DNA of 21,430 nucleotides from Thoreauomyces humboldtii (GCA_027596035.1 JADGJA010000361.1:1-21430), one strand, 5' to 3'. Shown: positions 1-13,736, counted from the first letter of the stretch. Notes: generated from the letters alone by a model not told the origin. A program made the numbers and translations.

Positions 1-120
1 CGCGTGCCCGCGTGGGCTGGGCGGCCTGGCTGTCTGTGGGGCGCGGTGAGCGGGCGGCGCGCGCGGGCCTGCCGGGCCGGGGGGCGCGGGGCCGGGCGGG
101 CCGGGCGCCCCGCCCCGCCC
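1..120. other. Extremely GC-rich block at the window edge
   Basis: I count 109 G or C in these 120 bases (about 91%), against 31 of 60 in the next 60 bases. The strand is G-rich first and then C-rich, with runs of G and C separated by single other bases. It holds no gene I recognise. The open frame across it is an effect of composition. It could be a real GC island, a low-complexity repeat end or an assembly artefact. Confidence 0.6.
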
Positions 121-1413
121 CCGAGTCATACTATTAGGCCGTCTAGACACCTCCTCACAACCTCCGCAGTTACAGTGTTCGAGATATTCACAGCTTTTGT
201 CGAGTGAGACATCGCGCTTGCATAAGAGAGGACGTACGTGGACAGAACGAGCGAAAAACGAACCATGCGAGCCATAAACCTGGCCTTTGGACTTTGTTTG
301 GGCGGCGGCATGCCTTCGTTTTCCCCCCGGGCTGTCGGAAAACCCTTCCTGATGATGGGCCGCCGCGACACTCAAAAGTCAGAGGTCTCTGTCAAGCCCT
401 TGTCATCAGATGACAGAATTGAACTAGTCCAAACTGGAAGACCTTCCGGGTGTGTCGCTCGGAAAGTGAGAACTGGGCCGTGCTGTTCGTTTCTATGTAT
501 CAGTGCAATGATGTTCGCATGCTACACTTCTTGATTTCTCCAGACTGACGGCAATGTGAGGCGAGGAACAAAATCACGTACAGTACGACTGCTGCAAGTC
601 GTCAAAGGGTAGGTCACTCCTATGATATCGAGAGACAGGCGAAGTCAGATGTGTACCCGTATACAGTAGTTGTGTGATTAGCGGGCGACTCTCATGTGCA
701 CGAGCCCCAACCGGCACACCTAAATTCCATCCGTTTTGCGGGCATTTTGGGCAAGGAAGGGTTACGCGAGGAAAAGGGCAGAAGAGAGAGAGAGAGAGAG
801 CAGTCTTTCCCCTTCCCCCAGCAGTCTTTCCCACGCACGCGAAACAACAAATACAGGTCGCTCGGCCGCAGCAACCACGCCCCTCCCCCAGCACATCCCC
901 GAGTTGCAGCACGAGGCAGACTTTCTCCAACAGTGTGTACCCACCCACCACGAAAAAGTCGAAGCGCCTTGTACGGTACGATTCAGTCGCAGCGCAATCG
1001 CCCAGTCGCCCGTCTCCTTCGACGTCCGTTCGGATCGCTGGGGAAGCATTCCCTCAAAGAACGGCACCGCCACACCTTCTCCGGAAGAGGACCGAACGAG
1101 GGACCAGGGACCCCACCTTCACCACGGCCGCAGCACGACCCCTCCTCAACCGTGCGGTGCTCAAAGGCGTGCTTCGTGATATACGGCGGTTCGCAGGCTT
1201 TCTGACTCCGAGAATTCGACGTTGAAGGTTGGCAGAGATCTCTGTGTCAAGGACCAGCTACACCTGATCAGCTTGCGCTGCTCTTTCGAGTTCTATCACC
1301 TGTAGACTCCGAAACCGCGCACGCCCTTCTGTTTCTGGATTCCTCAACTTGAGCCTTAGTTTGACGTTGCGCTTCTCCGTCAGCCCGTTGCAACCTCTTT
1401 GACAAGTGCGCAA
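121..1413 (+). promoter_or_regulatory. Upstream region and probable leader of the kinase gene
   Basis: No reading frame in this stretch looks like a conserved protein, and several short open frames overlap on both strands without matching any family I know. It contains an AG microsatellite at 783-800 and pyrimidine-rich patches at about 800-830 and 880-900. Such patches are common upstream of fungal transcription starts. The kinase frame has a stop at 1357-1359 and its first ATG at 1414. Some of the region is therefore promoter and 5' UTR, but the transcription start and any 5' UTR intron cannot be placed. Confidence 0.4.
783..800. repeat. (AG)9 microsatellite
   Basis: Nine uninterrupted AG units lie in the upstream region of the kinase gene. 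Similar AG or CT tracts occur at 15408-15425 and 19534-19549, so this repeat class recurs in the window. Confidence 0.9.
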
Positions 1414-5596
<4,183 letters not shown>

Positions 5597-5841
5597 GTAC
5601 CATTGTCTTCTTGCCCCTCACCTCTTATCATTGTACTGTAATAATGCCCGCGAAAGTTGTCCCACCTATACCTCTTTTTTGTTCCATGAATCACGACTCC
5701 CTTCTCTTCCGGCGCTATCCTTCTCGATCTCTGAGCCTGCGGACCTTCGCAATGACCAAGCGGGTGAGTATCATATGTATTTCGGAACTGCAAATTTTTG
5801 TACAAAGGGAATGCAAAGAGCTTGGAGCTCGGTTGGGGATC

Positions 5842-7173
5842 TCAAGAATAATGGCGTCTTGCATATTGATAAGACTGACGACGGCGCTGCTCCTCCCACA
5901 ATCTTTGCTCTTGTACAAGGTTCTTGGAATCGGCATCCAGCGCCCACTCGTAATTCTCCTGGTGAGGAGCGATCCCCATCTCCTCTCTCAACAGATCCAC
6001 CGAATCAAGACTGAGGTTCCTCCCACCCGTCTTCAGGTAGACGGCGAGACAGTCGAACTGAGAACGGCTGTCCAACCGACTTATGCGCTGCTCGACGAAC
6101 CTTGCGAACGTGTCGACCCTGACGGAGAATCGAAACATGAAGCGATTGAAGTCGCCCATGTGCATGGGTCGGGTACCGATCGTGTCCATGCAGACAAAGT
6201 CGAGGAAGAAGTTTTCGATGTAGACTGGGGGAACGTACGGCAGGACGTCGGGCGATGCAAGGAACGATGTGATCTCACGAAGGTCGCGCCAAAAGATGAG
6301 TGGGAAGCTGAAGACGTTAATGAGGTTGAAGCTCGTGGCTTGGTAGCACATCTTGAACATGGCTGCGTTCCCGATGTTGAGTCTACTCTCCAAGTCGGGG
6401 GTTCCATGTATCAAACTTTGAAGAGTCGGACGCACGTATCGGTGGTCCGTGACCCAGACTCCGAGGGCAAACATTTTCTCGAGCACAGCGTTGCCCTGAT
6501 TTTTGATGACGAAAACAACGCAAATAGAAGACCAGCTCGGATCATTCGTGAACTCGCTTCTACCAAGGATTCGAGAGACTGCCTTGTAGTTTCGAGAAGC
6601 CAAAGATTTGTCCAGCACTCGTGCTGGATATCCAAGACCCTCGTTCGGATTGCATCCACAACGTTCTACCAGCAAGTCCAGCCCCAGATCCGTTTCGACA
6701 TCGAAGGCTTCAGGTGGCAGGGTCTGGACGGGGAAGACTCTCAGAAAGTCGCGGTTCTCGTGACGCTGAAACTTGAGTATGAGGCTGATCAGGACGTTGT
6801 GGAATCTCGTATCGCTTCGCACGACTTTCTCGACCCTTGCGAGGACGTTCGACGCGTCAGGAGCGTCAACGTCGAAGCGTGCCAAGAACAATCGGTCAGC
6901 CGCTGTTCGCGCGCCTTCCCGCAGATGAGGAACTCGGACAAATCTCCGATACTTTGTCCAGAGACTGTGAGGATCGCGGGAGGATCGGAGGGTGCGACGC
7001 TCGAAAGGATGCTGCTTGAAGCCCAGGAGGTTCCAGATGCGATGCACGATGCCGTCCGGTAGATCTGCGAAACTGGTTTGCTCGTGTTTCGCAGGTGCCG
7101 AGATTTTGCAGGTGGCTTTGGATTCAGAAGCCGTAGCACCCCGATCGGGTACGATGACAGAATGAGCCAACAT
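5842..7173 (-). CDS. F-box-like hypothetical protein
   Basis: Single-exon gene of 443 residues. Near the N-terminus (about 35-51) is FADLPDGIVHRIWNLLG, which has the LP..I...I...L pattern that opens fungal F-box domains. F-box proteins bind Skp1 and bring substrates to SCF ubiquitin ligases. The rest (about 60-443) is helical-looking, rich in Leu, Phe and Arg, with no LRR, WD40 or Kelch repeat that I can see, so the substrate side is unassigned. The frame extends upstream to a GTG at 7284, but the first ATG is at 7173. An alternative 5' exon, spliced from GTAAAC near 7180 to just before the F-box motif, cannot be excluded. It converges on the kinase gene with 245 bases between stops. The family call rests on one short motif. 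Confidence 0.6.
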   Translation of the reverse strand: MLAHSVIVPDRGATASESKATCKISAPAKHEQTSFADLPDGIVHRIWNLLGFKQHPFERRTLRSSRDPHSLWTKYRRFVRVPHLREGARTAADRLFLARFDVDAPDASNVLARVEKVVRSDTRFHNVLISLILKFQRHENRDFLRVFPVQTLPPEAFDVETDLGLDLLVERCGCNPNEGLGYPARVLDKSLASRNYKAVSRILGRSEFTNDPSWSSICVVFVIKNQGNAVLEKMFALGVWVTDHRYVRPTLQSLIHGTPDLESRLNIGNAAMFKMCYQATSFNLINVFSFPLIFWRDLREITSFLASPDVLPYVPPVYIENFFLDFVCMDTIGTRPMHMGDFNRFMFRFSVRVDTFARFVEQRISRLDSRSQFDCLAVYLKTGGRNLSLDSVDLLREEMGIAPHQENYEWALDADSKNLVQEQRLWEEQRRRQSYQYARRHYS

Positions 7174-7728
7174 CCGTTTACCTTCAGCGAGATGGCGAGA
7201 TGAGGTGCGCGGCCGGGGTGGTCGGGAAGAGTCTACTGGTAGGGAAGAGTACCAAAACGTGCTGACCCTTTTTCCCAAGGGCACGCGTTGAAACCATCCC
7301 TGCTGCCCTTGCGGTCCACCGCATCAGTCAACAGCGGGCAAGAAGGCTCCCACAGTGCCTGGCTGCCCGCGGGTTTGTGCATCAAGGAACTTGACAAGTT
7401 CAGGCGCGGCTAGGAAAGAACTGTCCATGAAGTGTTGCTAATGACCCGGAACGGAAAAGCAATTCACGGGCCAAGTAGTAGAAACCGCGACAATAACAAA
7501 GAGTCTTCAGAGGCGACATGAATCGTAACACCCTCTGCGAATATCAAATTTTCGGATACCGGTATATGGAGTAGAGTGCGTTACAAGCAGTATATCGAAG
7601 CCAAAAAAGTGCAAAAAAATATGTGTGTGGTTTTTTTACCCAGAGTATGGACCCGGACTCCCGTAGGACACCGGCGTTTAGGCATTTTTCCCTTGACGAA
7701 TGTGACTTGCTTGACGCGTCTTGCTTGT

Positions 7729-7763
7729 CTTGGCTTGGCTTGCTTGCTTGCTTGCTTGCCTTG
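7729..7763. repeat. CTTG/CTTGG simple repeat
   Basis: Two CTTGG units are followed by five perfect CTTG units (7739-7758) and a slightly diverged end. It lies about 30 bases before a TATA-like element. Confidence 0.85.
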
Positions 7764-7790
7764 TCGACATGAGTAATACGGAACCTCCAG

Positions 7791-7800
7791 GTATATATAG
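7791..7800 (+). promoter_or_regulatory. Possible TATA box
   Basis: GTATATATAG is followed about 100 bases later by a C/T-rich tract of about 100 bases, a common arrangement at fungal core promoters. The nearest plausible plus-strand ATG is at 8174, which would imply a long leader. A role for the downstream broken gene is an inference. Confidence 0.35.
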
Positions 7801-8173
7801 CCGGAAATCAGGGTGTCCTGTTTTTCTAACATCTGATCGAGAACTGGTTGGAGTTGGTTGGGAAATTCCAGCCAACCGTGATGTGTCATTGCACAGCCTC
7901 CCTGTCCTCTCCTCTCTTCCCCTCCCTCTCTCCTTTCCCCACCCTTTCCCCCCACCCTCTCCTCCGTGTTCCTCTCGTCGCCGTGTCCTCCTCCAAGCCT
8001 CCCTCGAAACAGTGGCATCCATCGCCTCCTCTGGGTCTGCAGCGGCAGCGTCCGTGCCCTTCAATCCCTCCTCGGAAGCGGATGAAAGCTGATCACGGGT
8101 TTTCGACTCCTTTGTTGTCCTTTGCCCGCTCAAGCTCCTTCCGCTCCGGGAACCGGCATCCAACGAGGTTAAA

Positions 8174-8656
8174 ATGAGCGTCCTGAATCGAGAAACAGCA
8201 TCCAGCGGGGAGACTCGCACCTTCACGAAGCAGCTCCCAAAACATGAATGGTTTCAACGCTGGACAGGAAGACTTAGGGTGTGATGCGTATCCTTCAACG
8301 ACCGTGAAGGACTGCGACTTTCAGCAACGCCAAAGGAATAGACAAACGACACATCGACTTACCTTTTTTGCTATATGCTGCCGATGTGGAGTGGCGCGAA
8401 GCATGTGGTTGCTGCTACCCTCTGTTCTTGCCGTTTCGAACCTCGAACGAATCGCGTTCCCGTCGGATATACGTGCCGGCTTCAATATGATGCTCGCTAG
8501 GCGCTACTCCAAGAGGAAACACCAGAAGACACGAATGATGTGGACTCCAGGAGATTACAGGTTGTCCAACTGGCCGTGACCTCGGTTATCGGATCGCATG
8601 ACATGGAGCGGCACGAAGAGCAGGCATTTGACGTCGCATTCGCCATCCTCAAATGA
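8174..8656 (+). pseudogene. Possible frame-broken plus-strand gene, function unknown
   Basis: I do not recognise a family. From ATG 8174 there are 35 codons of good composition, including the piece LPKHEWFQRWTGRL. They run into a TGA at 8282 unless a short intron (about 8279-8324, 46 bases) is removed. Removal joins the frame that reads NLERIAFPSDIRAGFNMML. At about 8510-8514 the sensible reading shifts by one base, and the new frame runs through SVIGSHDMERHEEQAFDVAF to a TGA at 8654-8656. Both parts use the C/G-ending codons of neighbouring genes, so the stretch looks like coding sequence with one or more indels. A TATA element and pyrimidine tract lie upstream, and a decayed peroxidase follows on the same strand. 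It could instead be a real gene with a splice pattern I missed, or chance. Confidence 0.3.
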
Positions 8657-9248
8657 GCTGACGTCTCTGCTCCGGATCCGAGAAACCGTGAAAAACACGT
8701 GGCGTACCGCAAGGTCTCGAGGAACGCAGCGAAAAGTGTGAACACCGCCGCCGCAACGACGAACTGCCTGAGTGATTGTGACAGGCATCCTCCACGTGGA
8801 ACTATGATGAGGGACGACGAGCACGAAAGTAGCGAGGAAGCGAAGCGGTCACCCGCGCGGAAGGGAACTGGCAAGCATCAGAACAAAAGCGCTTGGTCCG
8901 CGTTTCCAGGAAACACACGGACGTCGACAACTCTCTTCCGCCTCCCCCTGAACCATCCCGCACCGGAAATGACGAAGCACTTGTCGCACTCTGGCCGCCG
9001 TCCGCTTGCGCTGTTGCTTGATTGCCACAGTTTATATCGTAGTTGACGGGAAAGTCTGTTTGCTTGGACCCTGGGGAACGTGATCCGAAATAGTGTGTAG
9101 ACGGAGCGCTCCGCGCAAGTCCTAAATCCGGCGCAAAGCGCCATCAAATCTGTTACCGGTACTCGAGCTACCCACCCACATCTGCAGCAGTCGGGAGGCT
9201 CTTGTACCTTGGAGTCTGGAATACGACGCCAGCACCGTCGAGCCGTCG
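8657..9248. other. Intergenic region before the peroxidase remnant
   Basis: No convincing gene. A minus-strand open frame (8497-8874) includes a hydrophobic stretch, FVVAAAVFTLFAAF, but lacks an ATG and any recognisable family context. A TTTATAT element at 9031-9037, about 210 bases before the peroxidase ATG, could be an old TATA box. Confidence 0.4.
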
Positions 9249-10345
9249 ATGCACTCTTCGTTCAACCTCGCAAATGATTTGCTCAAATTGTTTGCAGCTC
9301 GGTTATTTCTCTCGCCTTTCGCTGCGTACGGCCAGACCATCGCGGACGTTCTCCCCCTCGATGTGATCGATTATGGAAAACTTCAGACTGACTACATCAT
9401 CCCAAACGAAGCGTTCATCTTCGTTGCTGCCACCACCTGCAGCGGAGGTGCTAAAAGTGGAGGGCTGAACAGAGGATAGCCTGGCAACGTCGTTAACCAT
9501 ACGGGCGGGATCGAGCGACCATGTGGCTTCGCACCGTCTTTCACGATGCCGGGCCATTCGAGCCCACCCTCTCGATCCCGACCGGAGGTGACGGCAGCCT
9601 TCTTCCCGAAGTCTCGTGCCCCAGCAATGCGGGCTTTGTCTCCGTCGGGAATGGGACCTCGATCATCACAATTGATGCGTTCGACCTCGGTCGGTCAGAA
9701 CGTCCCGCCGACAAATGGGCCAAACGGCGGGCTGTCGACGGCCGACATGTTCGCTTTCGCTTACGGGGGTTTAGCATGCGTTCGTCTCTGCGGCAAACCC
9801 GCCGGGACTGGTACCGGCACAGAGTCAATCAGACGCTAAAGATGATCCAGACGGGCTTCTTCCTGATCCCTCGGACGCCCACGAGGTCGCCAAGGCTAAT
9901 CTTGCTCGAATGGCAGCCACACGCTCGGAGCCGTGCGGAACGTGAACTATCCTGTTCTCAAGGACATGTCCTTTGTGCCCTTCAATGACCCCGGGTCTTT
10001 TCGACAACGATGTCTTTAAGCACGTGCTCGAAGGTCACTGCCCCGTCCCGATCGATCGGGTCAGATGGCCGCGAACCCGGCCCTTCGCACTCACATTCAG
10101 GCGTTCGCCAGCAACCAGACATTGCTGTTTGAGAATATGCCGTCGCGAAGGATAAGATTACAAATCTTACGACCACGACCCCGTACTGCCAAGCCGATCG
10201 TGTCAAAGTTCCCCACCCAGAAACGATCGAGCAGGTGACGGCGGATCCTAGCTTTATTATCAAGCCCTACGACGTTAGATACCCTCCGGCACCCTCATTG
10301 ACAAAGCGCTCAGCTTCCGGTCATCCGACGGAAAGTGCCAAATGA
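9249..10345 (+). pseudogene. Decayed secreted fungal heme peroxidase (plant-type peroxidase superfamily)
   Basis: ATG 9249 opens a signal-peptide-like N-terminus (LLKLFAARLFLSPFAAYGQT) and ends at a TAG (9477-9479). Homology then continues in changing frames. The distal-heme motif WLRTVFHDAG, with its Arg and His, starts at about 9524. TGGDGSL and LSTADMFAFAYG follow (about 9580-9770), then DPSDAHEVAKANLARM (about 9865-9912), the proximal-histidine motif GSHTLGAVRNV (from about 9912), FDNDVFKHVLEG (about 10000), ALRTHIQAFASNQTLLFE, and a last part from about 10133 that ends at TGA 10343-10345. I count about seven frame changes. About a dozen residues expected between LARM and the histidine motif are missing. 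Splicing cannot explain changes this closely spaced. Functional relatives are secreted, heme-dependent H2O2 enzymes. Neighbouring genes are intact, so general sequencing error is unlikely. Confidence 0.72.
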
Positions 10346-10751
10346 GACATCGAAGAGGCATACCGTCATCATACTTAGTTTCATACTACAACACATCACC
10401 ACATCACATAGAGTAGAGTTTGGGGAAGTACTGTGATGCTGCTGACTTCCAATACGAACTGTCGAGGCGTCCAGGCCAGGAGAAATGTACTTTAGCGAAC
10501 AAAGATGATGCTTTAGCGAGCACTTTCATCCCAGAGAAGGATTGTGCGGCAAATGTTCGGAACACATCGAGCATCTTGAGTATTGTCTCCTGCATCTTGT
10601 AAGAGAACTCATTAACCCTTTCCGTCACTTGAAACACCCTTCGCAGGTGCACCATGAGCCTTTTCGGGTGACGAGCACACTGCGCATTGGCGTACCATCC
10701 TCGTTATGAGATCTGATGGTACTCCGATTGTATTGATGTAATACAACGATG
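10346..10751. other. Intergenic region between convergent genes
   Basis: It lies between the end of the peroxidase remnant and the stop of the WDR74-like gene. An 83-codon minus-strand frame with ATG (10404-10655) and a 60-codon plus-strand frame (10420-10602) overlap. Neither resembles a known protein. I see no RNA gene or mobile element. Confidence 0.5.
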
Positions 10752-12247
10752 CTATGTAGCCTTCTTTCGCTTGAGATTTTGCTTCTTGCCTGGCGCACCG
10801 CGCGCCTTTGCGCTGACCGGTGCAGCGGCAGGAGCGGGTTCCTCGTTCTCTTCTTCCTCCTCGGCCTCCTGCACGACATGGTCGAAATCCTCCCAGGCCT
10901 CGTCGTCCGATGCCGGCTGGTCCTGTCCCTCGTCCGTCCCATCCTGCCCCGCTTCCGCCTCGGGGTCATCCGCCAGGACGCAGGTCTGCCTCTGCTTAAG
11001 GTAGACCTTGCTGATGAGTTTCCTGTCCCCGTCCATCTCAAAGACCTTGACGAACCGATCCAGTCCCACCGTGACGACCGTGTCGGTTCCGTCGGGGATG
11101 GCGATGGACGTGACGGCGCCCGCCAGACCGGCGTACTTTCCGAGGACCTTGCCCGTGGCGGCCTTGACGTCCACCCCCACGTGCATCATCTGACCCGTCG
11201 TGTCGGAGACGACAGCGGAGGTTCCTCCCGGGGCGGCTGCAGCGTCCTCGACCGTCCGTACCGCCATGGCGCGGATGGGATGGGTCCCGACCTCGATGCT
11301 GAACAGAGGCTTCCTCGCTCGTTCCGCGTCGTACAGACGGATCTGGTGGTATCCCGTCCCGACCAGGACGCGGGTGGTGGTGGAGTCCAGGAAGGCGAGC
11401 TGGGTGATCCAGATGGGAACTCGGATGTTCAGGAAGTCGTTCTTGACGTTGCGAGCGGTCCAGGACGGTCGGAGCTGGCCGGGGGGGAGCGTGACGCGTT
11501 CCTTTCGCTTCTTGCGGGCGGCGACGGGATTGTCGGGTGATGCTTCGGGCTCGAATGCTTCTGCGTCCGTTTGCCCTTGTGGTGTCAGGTTCCAGAAAGT
11601 GAGATCGCGCTCGTCGCCGCCGGTGGCAAGGAGGGTGGGGTGAAGTGGGTGGAAGCGAGCCGCGAAGAGAAGGTCCTGAGCGAGCCTATAGGTCCCTGCT
11701 GGCAGCGCGGCAGACGCTTCAGATTGGGGTTCAGCAGCCCCAGAAGCTGCTGGTGGCGAAATGATATGAAGGAATCCCAGATCGGTGACAACCATCAGTG
11801 TCCTGCAACAAACCGGATGTAAGGAATCGATCAAGAGCATGAAACGGGCCAGCGAAAGGTTCAGACCCACCCTTCGACGTCCTGGATGCCGACGAAGTGT
11901 TCTGACTTCTTGTGCTTGTTGACGACGGGCCTGCCCGTCTCATCGAGCCTCATTAGAAACACAGTGTGTTCTCGAAGCACTTGTCCGTCCTCCAGGTTGA
12001 TGTACTGCACTATGCCCGTTTTCCGCGCGACCACCACCACGTCGGGTCCAGCAAAGCACATGAGCTGGATCTCTCCATTGCGATCGATGGTCCCGTGGGC
12101 TACGGTGGTAGGTTTGGCGGGCGCCGGTGGTTCTGGTCCTGGACGTTGCTTTTTGTGAGGACGGTGGGGAGCGACCTCCGCTGCCTGGTTCTCTGGGACC
12201 AGGGTGACCTTGAGGAGTCCGACCTCGTCTCCTGTGATGTAGCGCAT
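10752..12247 (-). CDS. NSA1: WDR74/Nsa1-type WD-repeat ribosome assembly factor
   Basis: Two exons, 12247-11871 and 11802-10752, give 475 residues; the intron is GT-AG and restores VEG-TLMVVTDLG. The start MRYITGDEVGLLKV matches the family's first blade. An in-frame ATG at 12475 would add an unlikely N-terminus. Diagnostic stretches are FHPLHPTLLATGGDERDL (about 176-193), VKNDFLNIRVPIWITQLAFL, GTGYHQIRLYD and the blades VVSDTTGQMMHVGVD and GLDRFVKVFEMDG. These follow the order in human WDR74 and yeast Nsa1, which act in nucleolar pre-60S particles released by the AAA-ATPase Rix7/NVL. An acidic segment and a Lys-rich end (KKQNLKRKKAT) form the tail, as in relatives. The gene is divergent from the methyltransferase gene, with 346 bases between starts. 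Confidence 0.9.
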
Positions 12248-12593
12248 GTGTTTCGGGATCGAGGGAACTCGAGAGAAAGAAAGACTATTTACAAACCCAG
12301 GCTGTCTGCTAGACCGAATGCGAATGCCCAATGGCCGAACGGAAAGTGTGCAGAAACGGCGAGTGTGCAGGAAGATTGGGATCTTTGAAAAAAGAAGGAA
12401 AACCACGTTTTTCGACAGTAATAAACTTCTGAGAGTGTCCAGGCGATCGGACCATCCGCGCGTTTGTGTTGTCATTTGTTTGGGTGCCCAGTTTGCGCCC
12501 TTTCCCCTCGTGCTCGTCTTGTGGCAACATCGGGCTTTCCGACTCTATTCTTCCCACGCCTTTCACCTTGGGGTTCTCGAACGGAGAACAGCG
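12248..12593. promoter_or_regulatory. Divergent promoter: WDR74-like and methyltransferase genes
   Basis: These 346 bases separate two start codons that point away from each other. The stretch before the methyltransferase start (about 12490-12590) is pyrimidine-rich on the plus strand. I see no clear TATA box and no extra gene. Confidence 0.5.
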
Positions 12594-13551
12594 ATGACTG
12601 CATGGAGCATCAAACAGGTCAAAGAGTTTTACGCTTCCTATGCCAAGAAGTACGACGAGGAAATACTCCCAGAGAACTATCCTGCCCGTGAGCTATGACC
12701 GGACCACAATCGGCAGTCATCTGGCTGTTGACTGACACCTCATCCCCTCCTCCGCAGCATTCGTAATAGCGTCGTGGGTCGTCTCCTACCTTGCGAATAT
12801 CAGTCATACCGCTCCCGATCCGTTGAGGGTCCTGGACCTGGGGTGTGGGACCGGGCAAAGGTGAACAAATGCGTCCAAGCGGCACATCCTTCCGGAAAAC
12901 CGAACGAAGCAACGCTGTATGGACTCTGATATCTGCTTGGGATCCTCTTCCAGTTCCAAGCTCTTTTTCACCCAGCCGTTGACGCAGGACATCAACGTCT
13001 ATGGAATCGATGCGACGCCAGAGGTGAATGAGATGAACTATCCCCTCTGAGCTGGCGACAGCACAGCACGACTTGCGGGCTCGCATCACTGATGCGAAAA
13101 CTATTTGTATCAACGGCACGGTAGATGCTCGAGCGAGCGAAAACATTTCCATTTCATGACCTTCGATGTCAGGACGTGGAAACCGCTTTCCCATACGATA
13201 GGCCCTTCGACGCAGTCAGTAAGTTCGAGAATGACGGGCTGTAGGAACGTCCTTCGGCCGAAGGTTCACATCCTCGTTCCGTTCTCCTCAGTCTGCGTGG
13301 GCGTCATGGATTTCATAAAACACCCGCAGAAGCTCTTTGCAGCGGTTGCAAAGTCCCTTCGAAAGTCGGGCGGTTGTTTTGGTGTCACGTTACCAGAATC
13401 CGGGGAACTCAACACGTTCTCGGAGGAGGAGCTGCTCAAGCTGGCGGATGCGAACGGGTTCAAGCTGGTGAAACACGATCGCTTTTTTGGATACGAGGAC
13501 TCTGAGTCCAAAGTTGTCGTGAGATATCACGGCATCTTACTGCGAACCTAG
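12594..13551 (+). CDS. Class I SAM-dependent methyltransferase (METTL27/WBSCR27-like)
   Basis: Predicted exons 12594-12687, 12758-12860, 12954-13023, 13125-13218 and 13292-13551 encode 206 residues. Motif I is VLDLGCGTGQ (56-65), the acidic residue that binds the SAM ribose is D85 in GIDATPE, and FDAVICVGVMDFI (about 116-128) is the post-motif region. The C-terminal half closes the Rossmann fold (LPESGEL, LLKLADANGF, FFGYEDSESKV). The N-terminus IKQVKEFYASYAKKYDEE resembles the start of METTL27-like enzymes. The substrate is unknown. The third intron (13024-13124) is the least obvious: it is supported because joining E89 to MLERAKTF gives the normal family reading, whereas the unspliced frames contain stops. 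No targeting signal is visible, so a cytosolic or nuclear place is likely. Confidence 0.82.
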
Positions 13552-13736
13552 GCAATCATCACAATACCAAGTTACAAAGCTGAAACAGATTTTGCTACGG
13601 TGAATTGGGCGCGTCAAGGTTTCTGTCAGTGTTGTCACGTCCATTTCTATCAAAGTCGCTATGGAGGTGATGGTGCTGGAACTACTACTAAAGCAGTACA
13701 TCAGTACCACTCGATGAGCCGCGTTCCCCTTCTTCA

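Larger units (their letters stand above)
7174..8173. other. Gene-poor intergenic kilobase
   Basis: No frame here looks conserved. The stretch contains a CTTG repeat (7729-7763), a TATATATA element (7792-7799), and a strongly C/T-rich segment at about 7895-8000, the usual dress of a fungal promoter reading rightwards. A minus-strand open frame across 7678-8226 is Arg/Glu/Gly-rich because it is the complement of the pyrimidine tract. The first few hundred bases should include the F-box gene promoter. Confidence 0.5.

Noticed and set aside
7678..8226. Minus-strand 182-codon frame rich in Arg, Glu and Gly
   Set aside because: It is the complement of a C/T-rich promoter-like tract, so its composition is explained by low complexity.
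8497..8874. Minus-strand frame with a hydrophobic stretch, considered as a copper-transporter (Ctr) helix
   Set aside because: QF...E.LR spacing is weakly similar to a Ctr first helix, but there is no ATG, no Met-rich N-terminus and no second or third helix with the expected motifs. The plus strand in part of the region reads better.
10404..10655. 83-codon minus-strand frame considered as a small gene
   Set aside because: It has an ATG, but there is no recognisable motif, a plus-strand frame overlaps it, and it sits between convergent gene ends where chance frames are common.
12248..12475. N-terminal extension of the WDR74-like protein from an ATG at 12475
   Set aside because: The extension is unlike the family, crosses the divergent promoter, and the internal ATG at 12247 matches the normal first blade.
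13067..13160. Apparent frameshift in the methyltransferase gene
   Set aside because: A 101-base intron (13024-13124) removes the problem and restores the family sequence, so no mutation is needed.
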